Assembly (NCBI GenBank): GCA_048213135.1
Contig: PS015306.1
Location: 1-20,213, forward strand
Direction of reading: 5' to 3'
Source: Reclinomonas americana ATCC 50394
Lineage: Eukaryota > Jakobida > Jakobea > Jakobida
Length of the DNA: 20,213 nucleotides
Shown here: positions 10,431-19,141 of the stretch, in pieces
Layout: every line of letters starts with the position of its first letter
Numbering within the stretch: the first letter of the stretch is position 1
Position numbers and translations under genes: made by a program
Notes under the pieces: generated by a model
What the model saw: only the letters and a program-made list of their open reading frames with translations
Databases searched by the model: none
What the model was told of the DNA's origin: nothing

Positions 10431-10513
10431 GTGATAAGTAAAGATTGACAAGTTGGTTGATCGACTGGTCTCTCAACACCCTTCTCTCTCTTCTTGTCTC
10501 TCTCTGTGTGTGC
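10431..10513. promoter_or_regulatory. 83-nt bidirectional promoter region (MED31 / macrodomain gene)
   Basis: The two start ATGs (10430 on -, 10514 on +) face away from each other with only this between them. Both promoters and both 5' untranslated regions must fit here unless transcription starts inside the neighbouring gene. It contains a CT-rich stretch at 10478-10506 and no clear TATA box. Confidence 0.6.
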
Positions 10514-11973
10514 ATGTTTCGTCGTCGAGCAGCGGTCACTGAGCACGCGAGCATTGCCTCGTGGAGCACGCTCTTTGCTGAGCTTGATGTCGCGCGAGGC
10601 AGACAAGTGCTCCCGCCAAAACAGGTCTCTCACTCTGCCTCTCATGTGCTCTCTGTGCCTTGCTGACACTCTCTCTGTGCTGTGTTACAGGACCCACTCA
10701 AGCGTTTCGTGCGTTTCCCGGTCAACGAGTTGCGTTTGACTGTGTGTGTGTTTACACAAGACCTTTTTTTTTTATTGTGCTCACACATGGCGTGCATCAC
10801 AGGCGACACAATGGCATTGTGAAGGCCTGTCAGAGAGGACCAGTGAGCATTCTTCACATGCATGTGTGACTGACAATAGTCTGTGTGTGCAGATTTGGTC
10901 GGGGGATATGACTCGTCTCGCAGTCGATGCCATTGTCAATGCGGCGAACCACTCGTTGTTGGGCGGAGGAGGCATTGATGGAGCTATACACTCGTTTCGC
11001 ATGTGTCTTGTGTCTCTCATGCGTGCGTGTGTGACTGACTGCGAGCGACTGACAGTGCGGCGGGATCGGGACTGGTGGCCGAGTGTCGTCGACTTGGAGG
11101 GTGCGAGACTGGCGATTGCAAGATCACGGGCGGGCATGCGTTGCCGGCCAAGCATGTGCTGCACACTGTGGGACCCATCTGTGAGTCCCCTTGTCTACTC
11201 TTGTGTCTTGGCCTTCTCTGCTGAACGCGATGTGTGCAGGCCGTGGAAGCAATCGACGGTGCGTCGAGGGCGGATCGGACTATGCCGATCTCGCGTCGTG
11301 CTATCGCCGATGCCTGGCGGTGGCCAAGGAGAACGACCTGCACTCGGTGTGCTTTTGCTGCGTCAGCACCGGCATCTACGGTCAGCACTCCTCTCTCGTC
11401 TTGTTGGCAGTCTTTCACTGCTATTGTCCTCTCCCTCTCTCTCCCTCTCTCTCTCTCTTCCCTCCCTGCGTGTACTTTCCCCGTCTCACAATCCGCGCAG
11501 GGTACCCACCGGACTTGGCCGTGCACTGCGCACTGCGGACGGTGCGCGAGTGGCTCGACGCCGACGAATCACGAGCGGCGCAGTTCGAGTCCATTATCTT
11601 TTGCACGTTCCTCGCCAGCGACGAGCGCCTCTACCACGAGTGGGCTCCCTACTACTTTCCCGTGATCCCCGTCGAGGAGGTGGCAGTGGAGCCGGCGGCT
11701 GCCGCACTGGCCGCCGCCTCTGCAGTCGAGGAGTTCCCGCCGACGCCCATGCCAGGCGACAACAGCCCGGGCGCGTTTGGTGACGACGACGACGACGGAG
11801 CCGCTGCTGCTGCTGCTGCTGCATCCGGCTTCACCGCCGCCGATGTCGACATGGACGGCGAGGAAGACGAGGAGATGGAGGAGCTGGCACGGATCCACGT
11901 CCCGCAACGTCCGCTCTCACCGCCGTCACCGCCGCCTCCACCGCCACCGGCCGCGCCACCAGCCGACGAGTAA
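10514..11973 (+). CDS. MacroD-type macrodomain protein (probable ADP-ribose hydrolase)
   Basis: Macrodomains of the MacroD class bind ADP-ribose, remove mono-ADP-ribose from acidic residues and deacetylate O-acetyl-ADP-ribose. Six exons give 333 residues: 10514-10624, 10691-10741, 10893-10993, 11056-11180, 11240-11380 and 11501-11973. A short N-terminal helix precedes the domain, as in MacroD1/2. The signature reads [20 protein letters not shown] followed by [16 protein letters not shown] (about 56-92), then [31 protein letters not shown] and [14 protein letters not shown] (about 172-185). These are the NAAN, GGGGVDG.IH, G.a..T.G..Lpa..viH.VGP and STG.yG.p motifs that form the ligand pocket. 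The usual AAGP is AAGS here. After about residue 228 comes a roughly 105-residue tail of Ala, Asp/Glu and finally poly-Pro runs, a disordered acidic region in the position of MACROD2's long acidic tail. Confidence 0.93.
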
Positions 11974-12089
11974 CGCACAACACAACGATATGACGAAGAA
12001 GGAGGAGGAAGAAGACGCTCATGATATGACACTGGTCATAAACGAACGATGATTGCTGTCCTCCCTCCCTCCAATCTTCGACCCTGACC
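11974..12089 (+). other. 116-nt spacer between tandem + genes
   Basis: Holds the 3' end of the macrodomain transcript and the promoter of the kinase-like gene. It contains A/G-rich aagaaggaggaggaagaaga, then a CT-rich stretch just before the ATG. No gene is visible. Confidence 0.5.
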
Positions 12090-15000
12090 ATGGACGAGGG
12101 AGACGATGGTGAAGGCGACAGTGCTGGTGGCAGCAGCAGCGACGCACCTCCACGCCGCTCCTCGCCACCGCGTCGCCGCAGCATCCTCGCCGCCTCTCCC
12201 CCTTCCACACGCACGACTCCACACACTCCTCGCACACGCGCACGCCGCGTCGACGTCATCGACGGCCTCCTCATTCACGGCTCTCTCTCCGCCTCCTCTG
12301 TCTCCTCCTCCACCTCAACCTCCTCTACAACCACCATTATGCGTCCACGTCGATCCACTCTCAAATCCGCCTCCGCCTCCGCCGCAGTCAATCGCTCGCT
12401 GACATTCACTGACCAGCGCATTGTGCATTACTCGCCTGCTTCGGCGGCTGCGGCGGCTGCAGCTGCGGTTAGTGCCTCACCTGCGTCGCCTTTAAGTGCG
12501 TGGTCGCGATACTTGCTGGCCTCCTCTGTCGAGTCAGAATCGGGACATGCACCGGTTGGTCGCGTTCTCTCTGTCTCTCTGCGCGCGATCGTTCTCTTTT
12601 GCTCAGTTGGAGCTTGTAGGATCTATTGGTCAAGGTGTTTGCGGAGAGCGAGCGTGCGATGTTTGAGCAGGAGCATAGGGCGCTGTTGGAGCTCAATGAT
12701 CGCATTCCTCATCGTGTTGTGGTTCGTGCTGCTGTTGATTCTGTCGCTGTGGGGAAGCACTGTTGTGAAAAAGAAGGTGAGTGCAGCGATTGCACGAGGC
12801 GCGGACGTCGCTTGGGCAGGCGTCGAGTGGGCTGGTGCTGGCGAGACCGGTGTGTTCGTTGGCTGAGCGCGTAAAATCACTGGCCGCCAACAGGTGAGCT
12901 CAACGAGAAGCGAGTGAGCGACGGAGCGGCGAGGCTCTTACGTCGATGCGCGCAGTTCGGGCCCGGAGCTGCACAGATTACGACGCACGCTGGTCGCCGA
13001 TATGTTTGCTTGTGTGGCGGTGAGTGTCGAGCTGTCGTTGTTGTCGCTGCGATGCTTATGGATGTCGTTGGTCGGTAGGAACTGCATGAGACGACGCCGT
13101 TTGTGTGGCTCCACTGTGACCTCGATAGTTTTGCGTTCTTCACCGATGTGGAGGAGGGCGGCGAGAGGCTCGGCATGATCAATTTTGAGCAGGCTCTTGA
13201 GCGCGGTGAGTGTTCCCACGATCGTCCAGCGGTGATGCCAATTCACTCACTCCACTGGCGCAGGGCAAGCGCTGCCTGTGGCGGAGCGCGTCTCCGAGTG
13301 CACTCCACCCGAGCTTGTCTGCAGCAGTGCCTTTCGTGCGTCGTGTTGTTGTTTGTTTGCGTGCCCTCTTTCCACAGCTGAAATCGTTCCGCTGTCCTTT
13401 CTCTTGAAGACATCCGAATGGCGGCGCCGTCGGCCGATGTGTGGAGCCTCGGTCTGTGCGCCCTGAAAGTGTTGTGTGGATCCTCCTGGTTCTCGAGTGG
13501 TACACTGACGGCGACGCGAGTTGTGTCTCGAGTCTGCTTCACGCCTCACTGCCTGCTTGCTCACCTCCGCTTGCGCACCGTGCAGGTCGACGTTGTCGCA
13601 GTTCTGCGTGATCGTGACTCCATTGCCGCGGTTCGTGTGTGCTACTGCAGTTGGCAGTGACTGAGGTGCCTTGCTCGCTCACTCACTTCCATGCAGCTCT
13701 TCTCGAAAAACAACCTGCGCACTCGCTACGGCTTGACTGTGGACGAATCGACGCTGCTCTCCAGGATGCTGTGGTGCGACTTTCATCCTCCCGTTTCTCT
13801 TGTTTGTGTTGCTGCCGATGCATGACTGTTGTGGTGGTGTGCAGCTTTGATCCCGCAGAACGGCAGCCGTTGCAGAGACTACGCGACACGGAGGCCTTTT
13901 TCCGAGGTTCCGTTCCCGTGTGCGTCAAACAAGATGCGTCAATGCACTCATCCTCCTCGTACAGATGTCGGACCCACGCCAGTTCCCCGTCTTGTGTATG
14001 TTTCTCTCCCCCTGCGTAGCTGTCGCCTTGCGTGTAATCTCACTACCGTGCTGCATGCAGTCGACCGGCAAGTGGCCTGCCTGTGAGCTCGCCGAGTCGA
14101 CCCCGCCGACGTCCGGTGGTGGCGGACTCGTTGCGCGACGAACTGCGATTTCTCAGCTTGCAGGCAGCCGCCGCAGCGCAATGCTTCCCGTCGCTGTGTT
14201 TGCTGCTGCCGCCGGATCGTACGACGTGGTACAATCGGCCAAAGAACTCGTTGGTTTCCACACAGGGCTTGGTCAGTCATTGCACTCCCCTTCCCCGGGC
14301 GCTCATCATTCTGGTCACTCATGCGCGTGGCCGTGCAGCGTGCGCATTTCTTGTGCGAATTCCAGCTGGCGCAGTTGCCGAGGGGCATGAACAGTCCACC
14401 GCTGGTTCGGCCCACCGACCTCGCTGGTATCACTGTGGATGATGAGGTTTGTCACTGTGCAGATGTGTGGTAGACGCTGTCTCGATTGCGCGTCGTTGAT
14501 TTACCGGCTGTGGGCAGTTGATTGTGCCGCTGTGGCATCCCACTGCGCACGAGGGACTGGATGTTGCCATGGACAGCGTCAAGCTGCGCACACTGAGACC
14601 ACTTTTCAACGGAACTCTGCGGGTATGCGTTTTGGCAGACCACAGCCTCGTCACCATCGTCGTAGATTGACTTTTGTGGTGCGTGCAGACATTGTGTGCG
14701 GTTGGCGCTCGGCACTGCTCGTGTGGATTTCCCACGGAGGACAGTGAGCTTATTGCGGATCTGGCTGCGGAGACGTACTTGACTCTGGCAGGAGAGTGCG
14801 GTGTGGATGTCGGCATGGTGGATCCGCGTGACGAGTCACACCACGCAGCGGTGTTGAATCGGAGGTGTGCATTACTATGGGTAGGAAGTGGCTCTCCCTT
14901 ATGGTCTCATGTTTCTCTTTCTTTCTCGTGCGGCAGCGGTGAGGCACCCATTGACGTGCTGGACGCGGCCGTGGAGGACAGTGTCTCTGTGGTGCCGAGT

Positions 15001-15509
15001 ACCGCACAGCCGCAGCGCTTGCCGCAGTTTCGTGACGCAGCTGACAAACCCCATCACATACACGCAGCTAACCTCCCGCTGCAGAGACTCACTCGCCGCC
15101 GTGGTCGATACGCTCGGCCTGTCGGCCGCCAATGTCGGAGCACCGATAGCGGGACTCAGACCAGTGCTGATCGCGCGCCCAGGTGAGCGTCTGCCCGCCC
15201 TCCGTCGTCTCACGAAGCTGCTTCCTCATGCCAGTCGCCACAGGGTGTCCGGCCGGAACCACTGGCGAAGTGCTGTGGTGTTGCGACGATCACGCTGCGC
15301 TCATCGGTTTGTGTGTGTGAAGCGGTCACGCACGTGAGATATCCCTCTCCTCATACCGTCTCCCTTCCCTCTGATAGACTCGTGGAACTCGGAGCGTGGA
15401 ATCGAGGAGCACCGCTTCTTTGAGCACGCCTTCGAGGTTGCCGGGTGCGGAAATCGCTTTCGTATCGCCGTTACCGCCGCAGAGATTGCCAAGGCATCGC
15501 TCGCGGCAC
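12090..15509 (+). CDS. Degenerate protein kinase with a large uncharacterised C-terminal domain
   Basis: The start ATG sits in a strong context (gaccATGG). Nineteen proposed exons keep one frame for about 749 residues: 12090-12554, 12620-12748, 12820-12893, 12956-13019, 13079-13205, 13264-13335, 13410-13519, 13586-13630, 13697-13773, 13845-13917, 13965-13993, 14061-14271, 14339-14446, 14518-14622, 14689-14864, 14937-15026, 15085-15182, 15244-15306 and 15378-15509. Residues 1-135 are Ser/Thr/Pro/Arg-rich and disordered. A kinase fold follows: LLVKVF (Lys160), AMFEQEHRALLEL (helix C, Glu171 or Glu173), hinge SGLVLARPVCSLAERV, HCDLDSFAF (256-264) for the HRD loop, MINFEQA (277-283) for DFG, TPPELV (300-305) for APE, SADVWSLGLCALKVL, and SRMLCFDPAERQ closing the C-lobe. 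The loop Asn is Ala and the DFG Asp is Asn. Residues about 440-749 form a second domain (FPSLCLLLPPDRTTWYNRP, AHFLCEF, GEVLWCCDDHAAL). The donor at 12749, the acceptors near 13410 and 13965, and the 3' end are uncertain. Confidence 0.66.
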
Positions 15510-15585
15510 GTCAGTCAGAGTTGCGTCACGCGAGCGGTGCATCCCTCTCTTTCGATAGCAGCGTGCTCACTCGCGCGATGCCAGA
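15510..15585 (+). other. Unresolved junction between the kinase-like and PH reading frames
   Basis: A good donor (gtcagt, 15510) and a pyrimidine-backed acceptor (ctttcgatag, ending 15558) would give a 49-nt intron. Using both does not bring the kinase-like frame into the PH frame. Either the two are separate genes with almost no spacer, or one of the splice sites differs. Confidence 0.5.
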
Positions 15586-16228
15586 ATGGTGGCGACCGAC
15601 ACGCCGATTGCACTCGAACTGCCGCATCCGCACATCTCACCGTACCCGTCCGAGGGCGGCAAGCGGGAGCGCGCGGCGTGGAATCTCATCTATGGGCCAG
15701 AGTGGGACGAGAACCGTGCGTACGTGATCAGCCATTGTGTGACAGGGTGGGTGGTGAAGCGAGGCCACCGATTCAAAACCTGGCGCCGCCGCTTTGCCGT
15801 GCTCCAAGGAACTTCCTTTAAATATTACAAGGTACGCACCGCCCGTCGCTCTGCACCTCGGCTCCGCACACCGACCGACACACTGTGATTGTATGCTTCT
15901 TTTGCAGGACAAGGAGCGCTGGCAAACTGGCGGCAAGCCGAGTGGATCGGTGGAGGTAACCGAAGAGACGAGCGTTCGGGTGAGTGGAGCGAGAAAGCAA
16001 GTCTCTTGCTTATTTCATCGCCTCCTCAACGTGGTGTGCCAGGTGGACGACGGCGAATTCGCCGACATGGGCAACCTGCAGTGGCCTCTCGCCGTCGATC
16101 TGTTCCAAGAGGACACCGGTCGCCTAAAAATCTACTACTTCCAGCTGAGCAGCGCCATTGAGAGGCGACACTGGCTCGACTGGTTCGCCGCCAGTGCCGA
16201 GTACGCAGCCTGGGTGCGCAGCACATAA
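15586..16228 (+). CDS. PH-domain protein (or 3' exons of the kinase-like gene)
   Basis: Three exons, 15586-15831, 15908-15979 and 16043-16228, give 167 residues from ATG 15586. After a linker of about 50 residues, a pleckstrin-homology pattern begins: HCVTGWVVKRGHRFKTWRRR then FAVLQGTSFKYYK. This is the usual first two strands with a G.l.K.g...k.w..R.F.L pattern and the basic residues that contact phosphoinositides. The end is the amphipathic helix with its Trp, IERRHWLDWFAASAEYA, preceded by strands GRLKIYYFQLSS. The likely role is membrane or phosphoinositide targeting. The ATG has no obvious promoter because the kinase-like coding sequence ends within about 80 nt. It may be the C-terminal module of that protein. 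The PH call is firm; the gene boundary is not. Confidence 0.8.
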
Positions 16229-16299
16229 ATGCACACGGATAATTGTTTAATTCATTTGCCCCCATCCGCTGCATCGCCACCATCATCCACTGCACAGTA
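16229..16299. other. 71-nt spacer between convergent stops
   Basis: Separates the PH stop (TAA 16226-16228, +) from the stop of the next minus gene (16300-16302). No gene is visible. Confidence 0.6.
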
Positions 16300-16621
16300 T
16301 CACATTCTGGACCCGGAACCAGCACCATTCACACTTGTCGCCCCCGCCGCTGACATTGCTGTCAGCGGTGTGGCAGGAATCGATGCCGCAGCTATCGTCC
16401 CTGGTGACGCGGCAACCGACACGCCAAACGAGATTAACGAGCTGCCGAGGTGCTTGTAGAACTGATACACTTTCCATCTGCACGGCGTGAATGACACACC
16501 TGCAAAACCGAACACTGCAATGCACTCACTCCACGCAACTGCGCTCGTTGCAAGTAGCAAATGTAATCGAGCCCTTGCCAGTTGACATACCTGTGATCGG
16601 TCGCGCGCGCATCGTCAAGAC
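16300..16621 (-). CDS. Unknown protein, C-terminal part (runs into an assembly gap)
   Basis: I do not recognise this family. Two exons, 16621-16540 and 16477-16300 (stop TGA), join in phase across a 62-nt intron with donor gttgcg and acceptor gtgcag. They read LDDARATDHRYVNWQGLDYI, CYLQRAQ, WKVYQFYKHLGSSLISFGV, then about 45 small residues (Ala, Ser, Gly, Thr, Pro) to the end. An acceptor-like tgacag lies just upstream of 16621, so more exons are expected in the run of N. A donor at 16531 (gtgagtg) is stronger by consensus, but it puts the last exon in a less protein-like frame. Confidence 0.55.
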
Positions 16622-16640
16622 CTGTCACGCACGAAACAGA

Positions 16641-17625
16641 NNNNNNNNNNNNNNNNNNNNNNNNNNNNNNNNNNNNNNNNNNNNNNNNNNNNNNNNNNNN
16701 NNNNNNNNNNNNNNNNNNNNNNNNNNNNNNNNNNNNNNNNNNNNNNNNNNNNNNNNNNNNNNNNNNNNNNNNNNNNNNNNNNNNNNNNNNNNNNNNNNNN
16801 NNNNNNNNNNNNNNNNNNNNNNNNNNNNNNNNNNNNNNNNNNNNNNNNNNNNNNNNNNNNNNNNNNNNNNNNNNNNNNNNNNNNNNNNNNNNNNNNNNNN
16901 NNNNNNNNNNNNNNNNNNNNNNNNNNNNNNNNNNNNNNNNNNNNNNNNNNNNNNNNNNNNNNNNNNNNNNNNNNNNNNNNNNNNNNNNNNNNNNNNNNNN
17001 NNNNNNNNNNNNNNNNNNNNNNNNNNNNNNNNNNNNNNNNNNNNNNNNNNNNNNNNNNNNNNNNNNNNNNNNNNNNNNNNNNNNNNNNNNNNNNNNNNNN
17101 NNNNNNNNNNNNNNNNNNNNNNNNNNNNNNNNNNNNNNNNNNNNNNNNNNNNNNNNNNNNNNNNNNNNNNNNNNNNNNNNNNNNNNNNNNNNNNNNNNNN
17201 NNNNNNNNNNNNNNNNNNNNNNNNNNNNNNNNNNNNNNNNNNNNNNNNNNNNNNNNNNNNNNNNNNNNNNNNNNNNNNNNNNNNNNNNNNNNNNNNNNNN
17301 NNNNNNNNNNNNNNNNNNNNNNNNNNNNNNNNNNNNNNNNNNNNNNNNNNNNNNNNNNNNNNNNNNNNNNNNNNNNNNNNNNNNNNNNNNNNNNNNNNNN
17401 NNNNNNNNNNNNNNNNNNNNNNNNNNNNNNNNNNNNNNNNNNNNNNNNNNNNNNNNNNNNNNNNNNNNNNNNNNNNNNNNNNNNNNNNNNNNNNNNNNNN
17501 NNNNNNNNNNNNNNNNNNNNNNNNNNNNNNNNNNNNNNNNNNNNNNNNNNNNNNNNNNNNNNNNNNNNNNNNNNNNNNNNNNNNNNNNNNNNNNNNNNNN
17601 NNNNNNNNNNNNNNNNNNNNNNNNN
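16641..17625. other. Assembly gap (N)
   Basis: 985 undetermined bases. It hides the 5' part of the minus-strand gene on its left and most of a plus-strand gene on its right. The true length is unknown. Confidence 0.99.
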
Positions 17626-17691
17626 GTGGAGTCGCGAGTGGTCGGTGCCTTGCACAACTACGCAGCAAAGAACTTGCGCAAGACACTCTAG
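17626..17691 (+). CDS. Last 21 codons of an unknown protein
   Basis: Directly after the gap an open frame reads VESRVVGALHNYAAKNLRKTL and stops at TAG 17689-17691. A basic, helical C-terminus is plausible. The frame rests on 21 codons and fits the + genes around it. I cannot name the family. Confidence 0.4.
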   Translation: MESRVVGALHNYAAKNLRKTL

Positions 17692-17756
17692 TGCGTTGCG
17701 CTGCTGCTGCTGCTTACCTCACTCTGTGCTTTCTGTCTCGCTGATGCTTTCGGGCG

Positions 17757-17991
17757 ATGAGTAGTTCCATCATTGTCGACTGGATCCTTGGTATCTTCTA
17801 TGCGCTGTCGTCGTTGGCGGTGTTGGCGTGGGCGGCCTCGTATGGATTGGATCCCACAGTGACCACGACCACGTCGGTGAGTGCTGTGTCGATGTGTGAC
17901 AGGCGAGTGATCTCGCCTCATTGTGATAGCAGGTGGTCATGTCGCAAGTCGTGTCTGTGCCCATGTGGTGAGTTGTCTGTCTGTCTGTCTG
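17757..17991 (+). CDS. Small membrane protein, N-terminal part (runs into a gap)
   Basis: Exon 1 is 17757-17876 and exon 2 is 17933-17967, followed by a gtgagt donor and then a (GTCT)n run into the gap. The product starts MSSSIIVDWILGIFYALSSL with AVLAWAASYGLDP next. One hydrophobic helix at about residues 6-28 looks like a signal anchor or single membrane span, followed by a Thr-rich stretch. The family is not recognised. Reading this together with the exon at 18137 as one protein is not supported, because that exon belongs to the apyrase. Confidence 0.5.
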
Positions 17992-18113
17992 NNNNNNNNN
18001 NNNNNNNNNNNNNNNNNNNNNNNNNNNNNNNNNNNNNNNNNNNNNNNNNNNNNNNNNNNNNNNNNNNNNNNNNNNNNNNNNNNNNNNNNNNNNNNNNNNN
18101 NNNNNNNNNNNNN
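17992..18113. other. Assembly gap (N)
   Basis: 122 undetermined bases, flanked by (GTCT)n on the left and (AC)n on the right. Both are low-complexity edges where assemblers often break or mis-join. The island to its right appears to be in the wrong orientation. Confidence 0.99.
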
Positions 18114-18136
18114 ACACACACATGTAACATGCACAG

Positions 18137-18263
18137 TGAGGAGGACGAGCAGGAGAACCAGGAATCCTTCCTCAGCGTGCTCGACGTCACCGGCCCCGGT
18201 CGCGTTGTCATGGAGGACGTGCCAGTCGGGCACATGAAGTACGAGGGCCTCGAGTTTTTGTGA
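18137..18263 (+). CDS. Terminal exon of a CANT1-type apyrase (separated from the rest by a scaffold error)
   Basis: After an acceptor (atgcacag/T) the frame reads EEDEQENQESFLSVLDV, continues through GRVVMEDVPVGHMKYEGLEF and ends Leu-stop (TGA 18261-18263). The ending KYEGLEFL matches the conserved C-terminus of the soluble calcium-activated nucleotidase family. The exon enters in phase 2: it needs two bases, AG, from the previous exon to complete Ser before EED. That is exactly what the minus-strand apyrase exon ending at 19142 provides (LLIK-AG). The two parts would give LLIKSEED, a conserved segment of the family. So this is very probably the last exon of that gene, shown here on the wrong strand. 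Confidence 0.85.
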
Positions 18264-18331
18264 GAGTGAACAACGAACAACTTAGTGTGAAAGAGAGAGA
18301 GAGAGCGAGCAACACAGCAGCAGCAGCAACC

Positions 18332-18815
18332 ATGTTCAAAGGCGCTCGTCGCATGTCGCTCATGCGAATTCCCGGTCACGAGTTGACCGATCTCGACATT
18401 CCTCTGCTCGAGCTCGACACTGACTCCACAGGTAGGAGACAGACAGAGTGAGAGACTGAGAGAGATGGTGTGTTCAGTTAGAAGACTCACCAAATTTTCT
18501 CGCGCGCACACACACACTCTCTTTGCAGGTCTGACGCCCACTGTCGGCTCCAACACCGCCCTCGTGCGCATCCGCAACTACGACGATCTCTTCCTCGACA
18601 CAGACGCATTCGCGCCCATTGAAACGCGTGTCATTAGCGAGGATGTTGCGCGCGCAATCACTGAGCTCACTCAGTCAACGCAGTCACTAGCTCATGTTCG
18701 TTTCACACACATGCAGGTGATCTTCCGCATCAAGCGACACGATATGGCCGCGCATAAGCGAGGAGCACTGGCGATTATGTTCATGCTGCCAGCTGCGTAT
18801 CCTCGCGATCGACAT
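18332..18815 (+). CDS. Unknown protein, N-terminal part (runs into a gap)
   Basis: The start ATG has a favourable context (gcaaccATG) 68 nt after the apyrase stop on the same strand. Exon 1, 18332-18431, reads MFKGARRMSLMRIPGHELTD followed by LDIPLLELDTDSTG. After a 97-nt intron (18432-18528) exon 2 continues LTPTVGSNTALVRIRNYDDL, FLDTDAFAPIETRVI and on towards the gap. The frame stays open to 18815, though a gtgatc donor at about 18717 could end coding earlier. The family is not recognised. If the island is inverted, this gene lies in tandem downstream of the apyrase on the minus strand, and its remainder lies to the left, in or beyond the gap at 17992. Confidence 0.5.
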
Positions 18816-19084
18816 NNNNNNNNNNNNNNNNNNNNNNNNNNNNNNNNNNNNNNNNNNNNNNNNNNNNNNNNNNNNNNNNNNNNNNNNNNNNNNNNNNNNN
18901 NNNNNNNNNNNNNNNNNNNNNNNNNNNNNNNNNNNNNNNNNNNNNNNNNNNNNNNNNNNNNNNNNNNNNNNNNNNNNNNNNNNNNNNNNNNNNNNNNNNN
19001 NNNNNNNNNNNNNNNNNNNNNNNNNNNNNNNNNNNNNNNNNNNNNNNNNNNNNNNNNNNNNNNNNNNNNNNNNNNNNNNNNNNN
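18816..19084. other. Assembly gap (N)
   Basis: 269 undetermined bases between the island 18114-18815 and the contig carrying the apyrase body. In the proposed correct arrangement it falls inside the last apyrase intron. Confidence 0.99.
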
Positions 19085-19141
19085 ACGTCAGCATCCGCTG
19101 CGTGCGAGACGATGCAGAGAAAGCGGGCGCGACGAGGGGAC

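Noticed and set aside
10803-10842. A possible extra exon in the macrodomain gene between catcacag and gtgagc.
   Set aside because: Including it shifts the frame ahead of the IWSGDMT strand. Skipping it gives the family's expected sequence spacing.
12607-12663. A frame reading LELVGSIGQGVCGE that looks like a kinase glycine-rich loop.
   Set aside because: The same bases in another frame encode LLVKVFAESERAMFEQE, the beta-3 strand and helix C. Both cannot be used, and only the latter connects in phase and order to the rest of the kinase fold. The G-loop frame stops within 19 codons.
12693-12776. A strongly hydrophobic frame (MIAFLIVLWFVLLLILSLWG) that would be a membrane anchor.
   Set aside because: It lies in a different frame over the exon that encodes the kinase N-lobe (LLELNDRIPHRVVVRAAVD), and joining it to the next exons gives a stop. 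It remains an alternative only if transcript data disprove the kinase model.
12938-13246. A minus-strand open frame of about 100 codons opposite the kinase-like exons.
   Set aside because: It has no family resemblance or supporting splice sites, while the + strand encodes the HCD loop and continues the kinase fold.
17757-18263. A single + strand protein running from the membrane segment through the gap to KYEGLEFL.
   Set aside because: It is open only because N is read through. The right end is the apyrase C-terminus and joins the minus-strand apyrase in phase.
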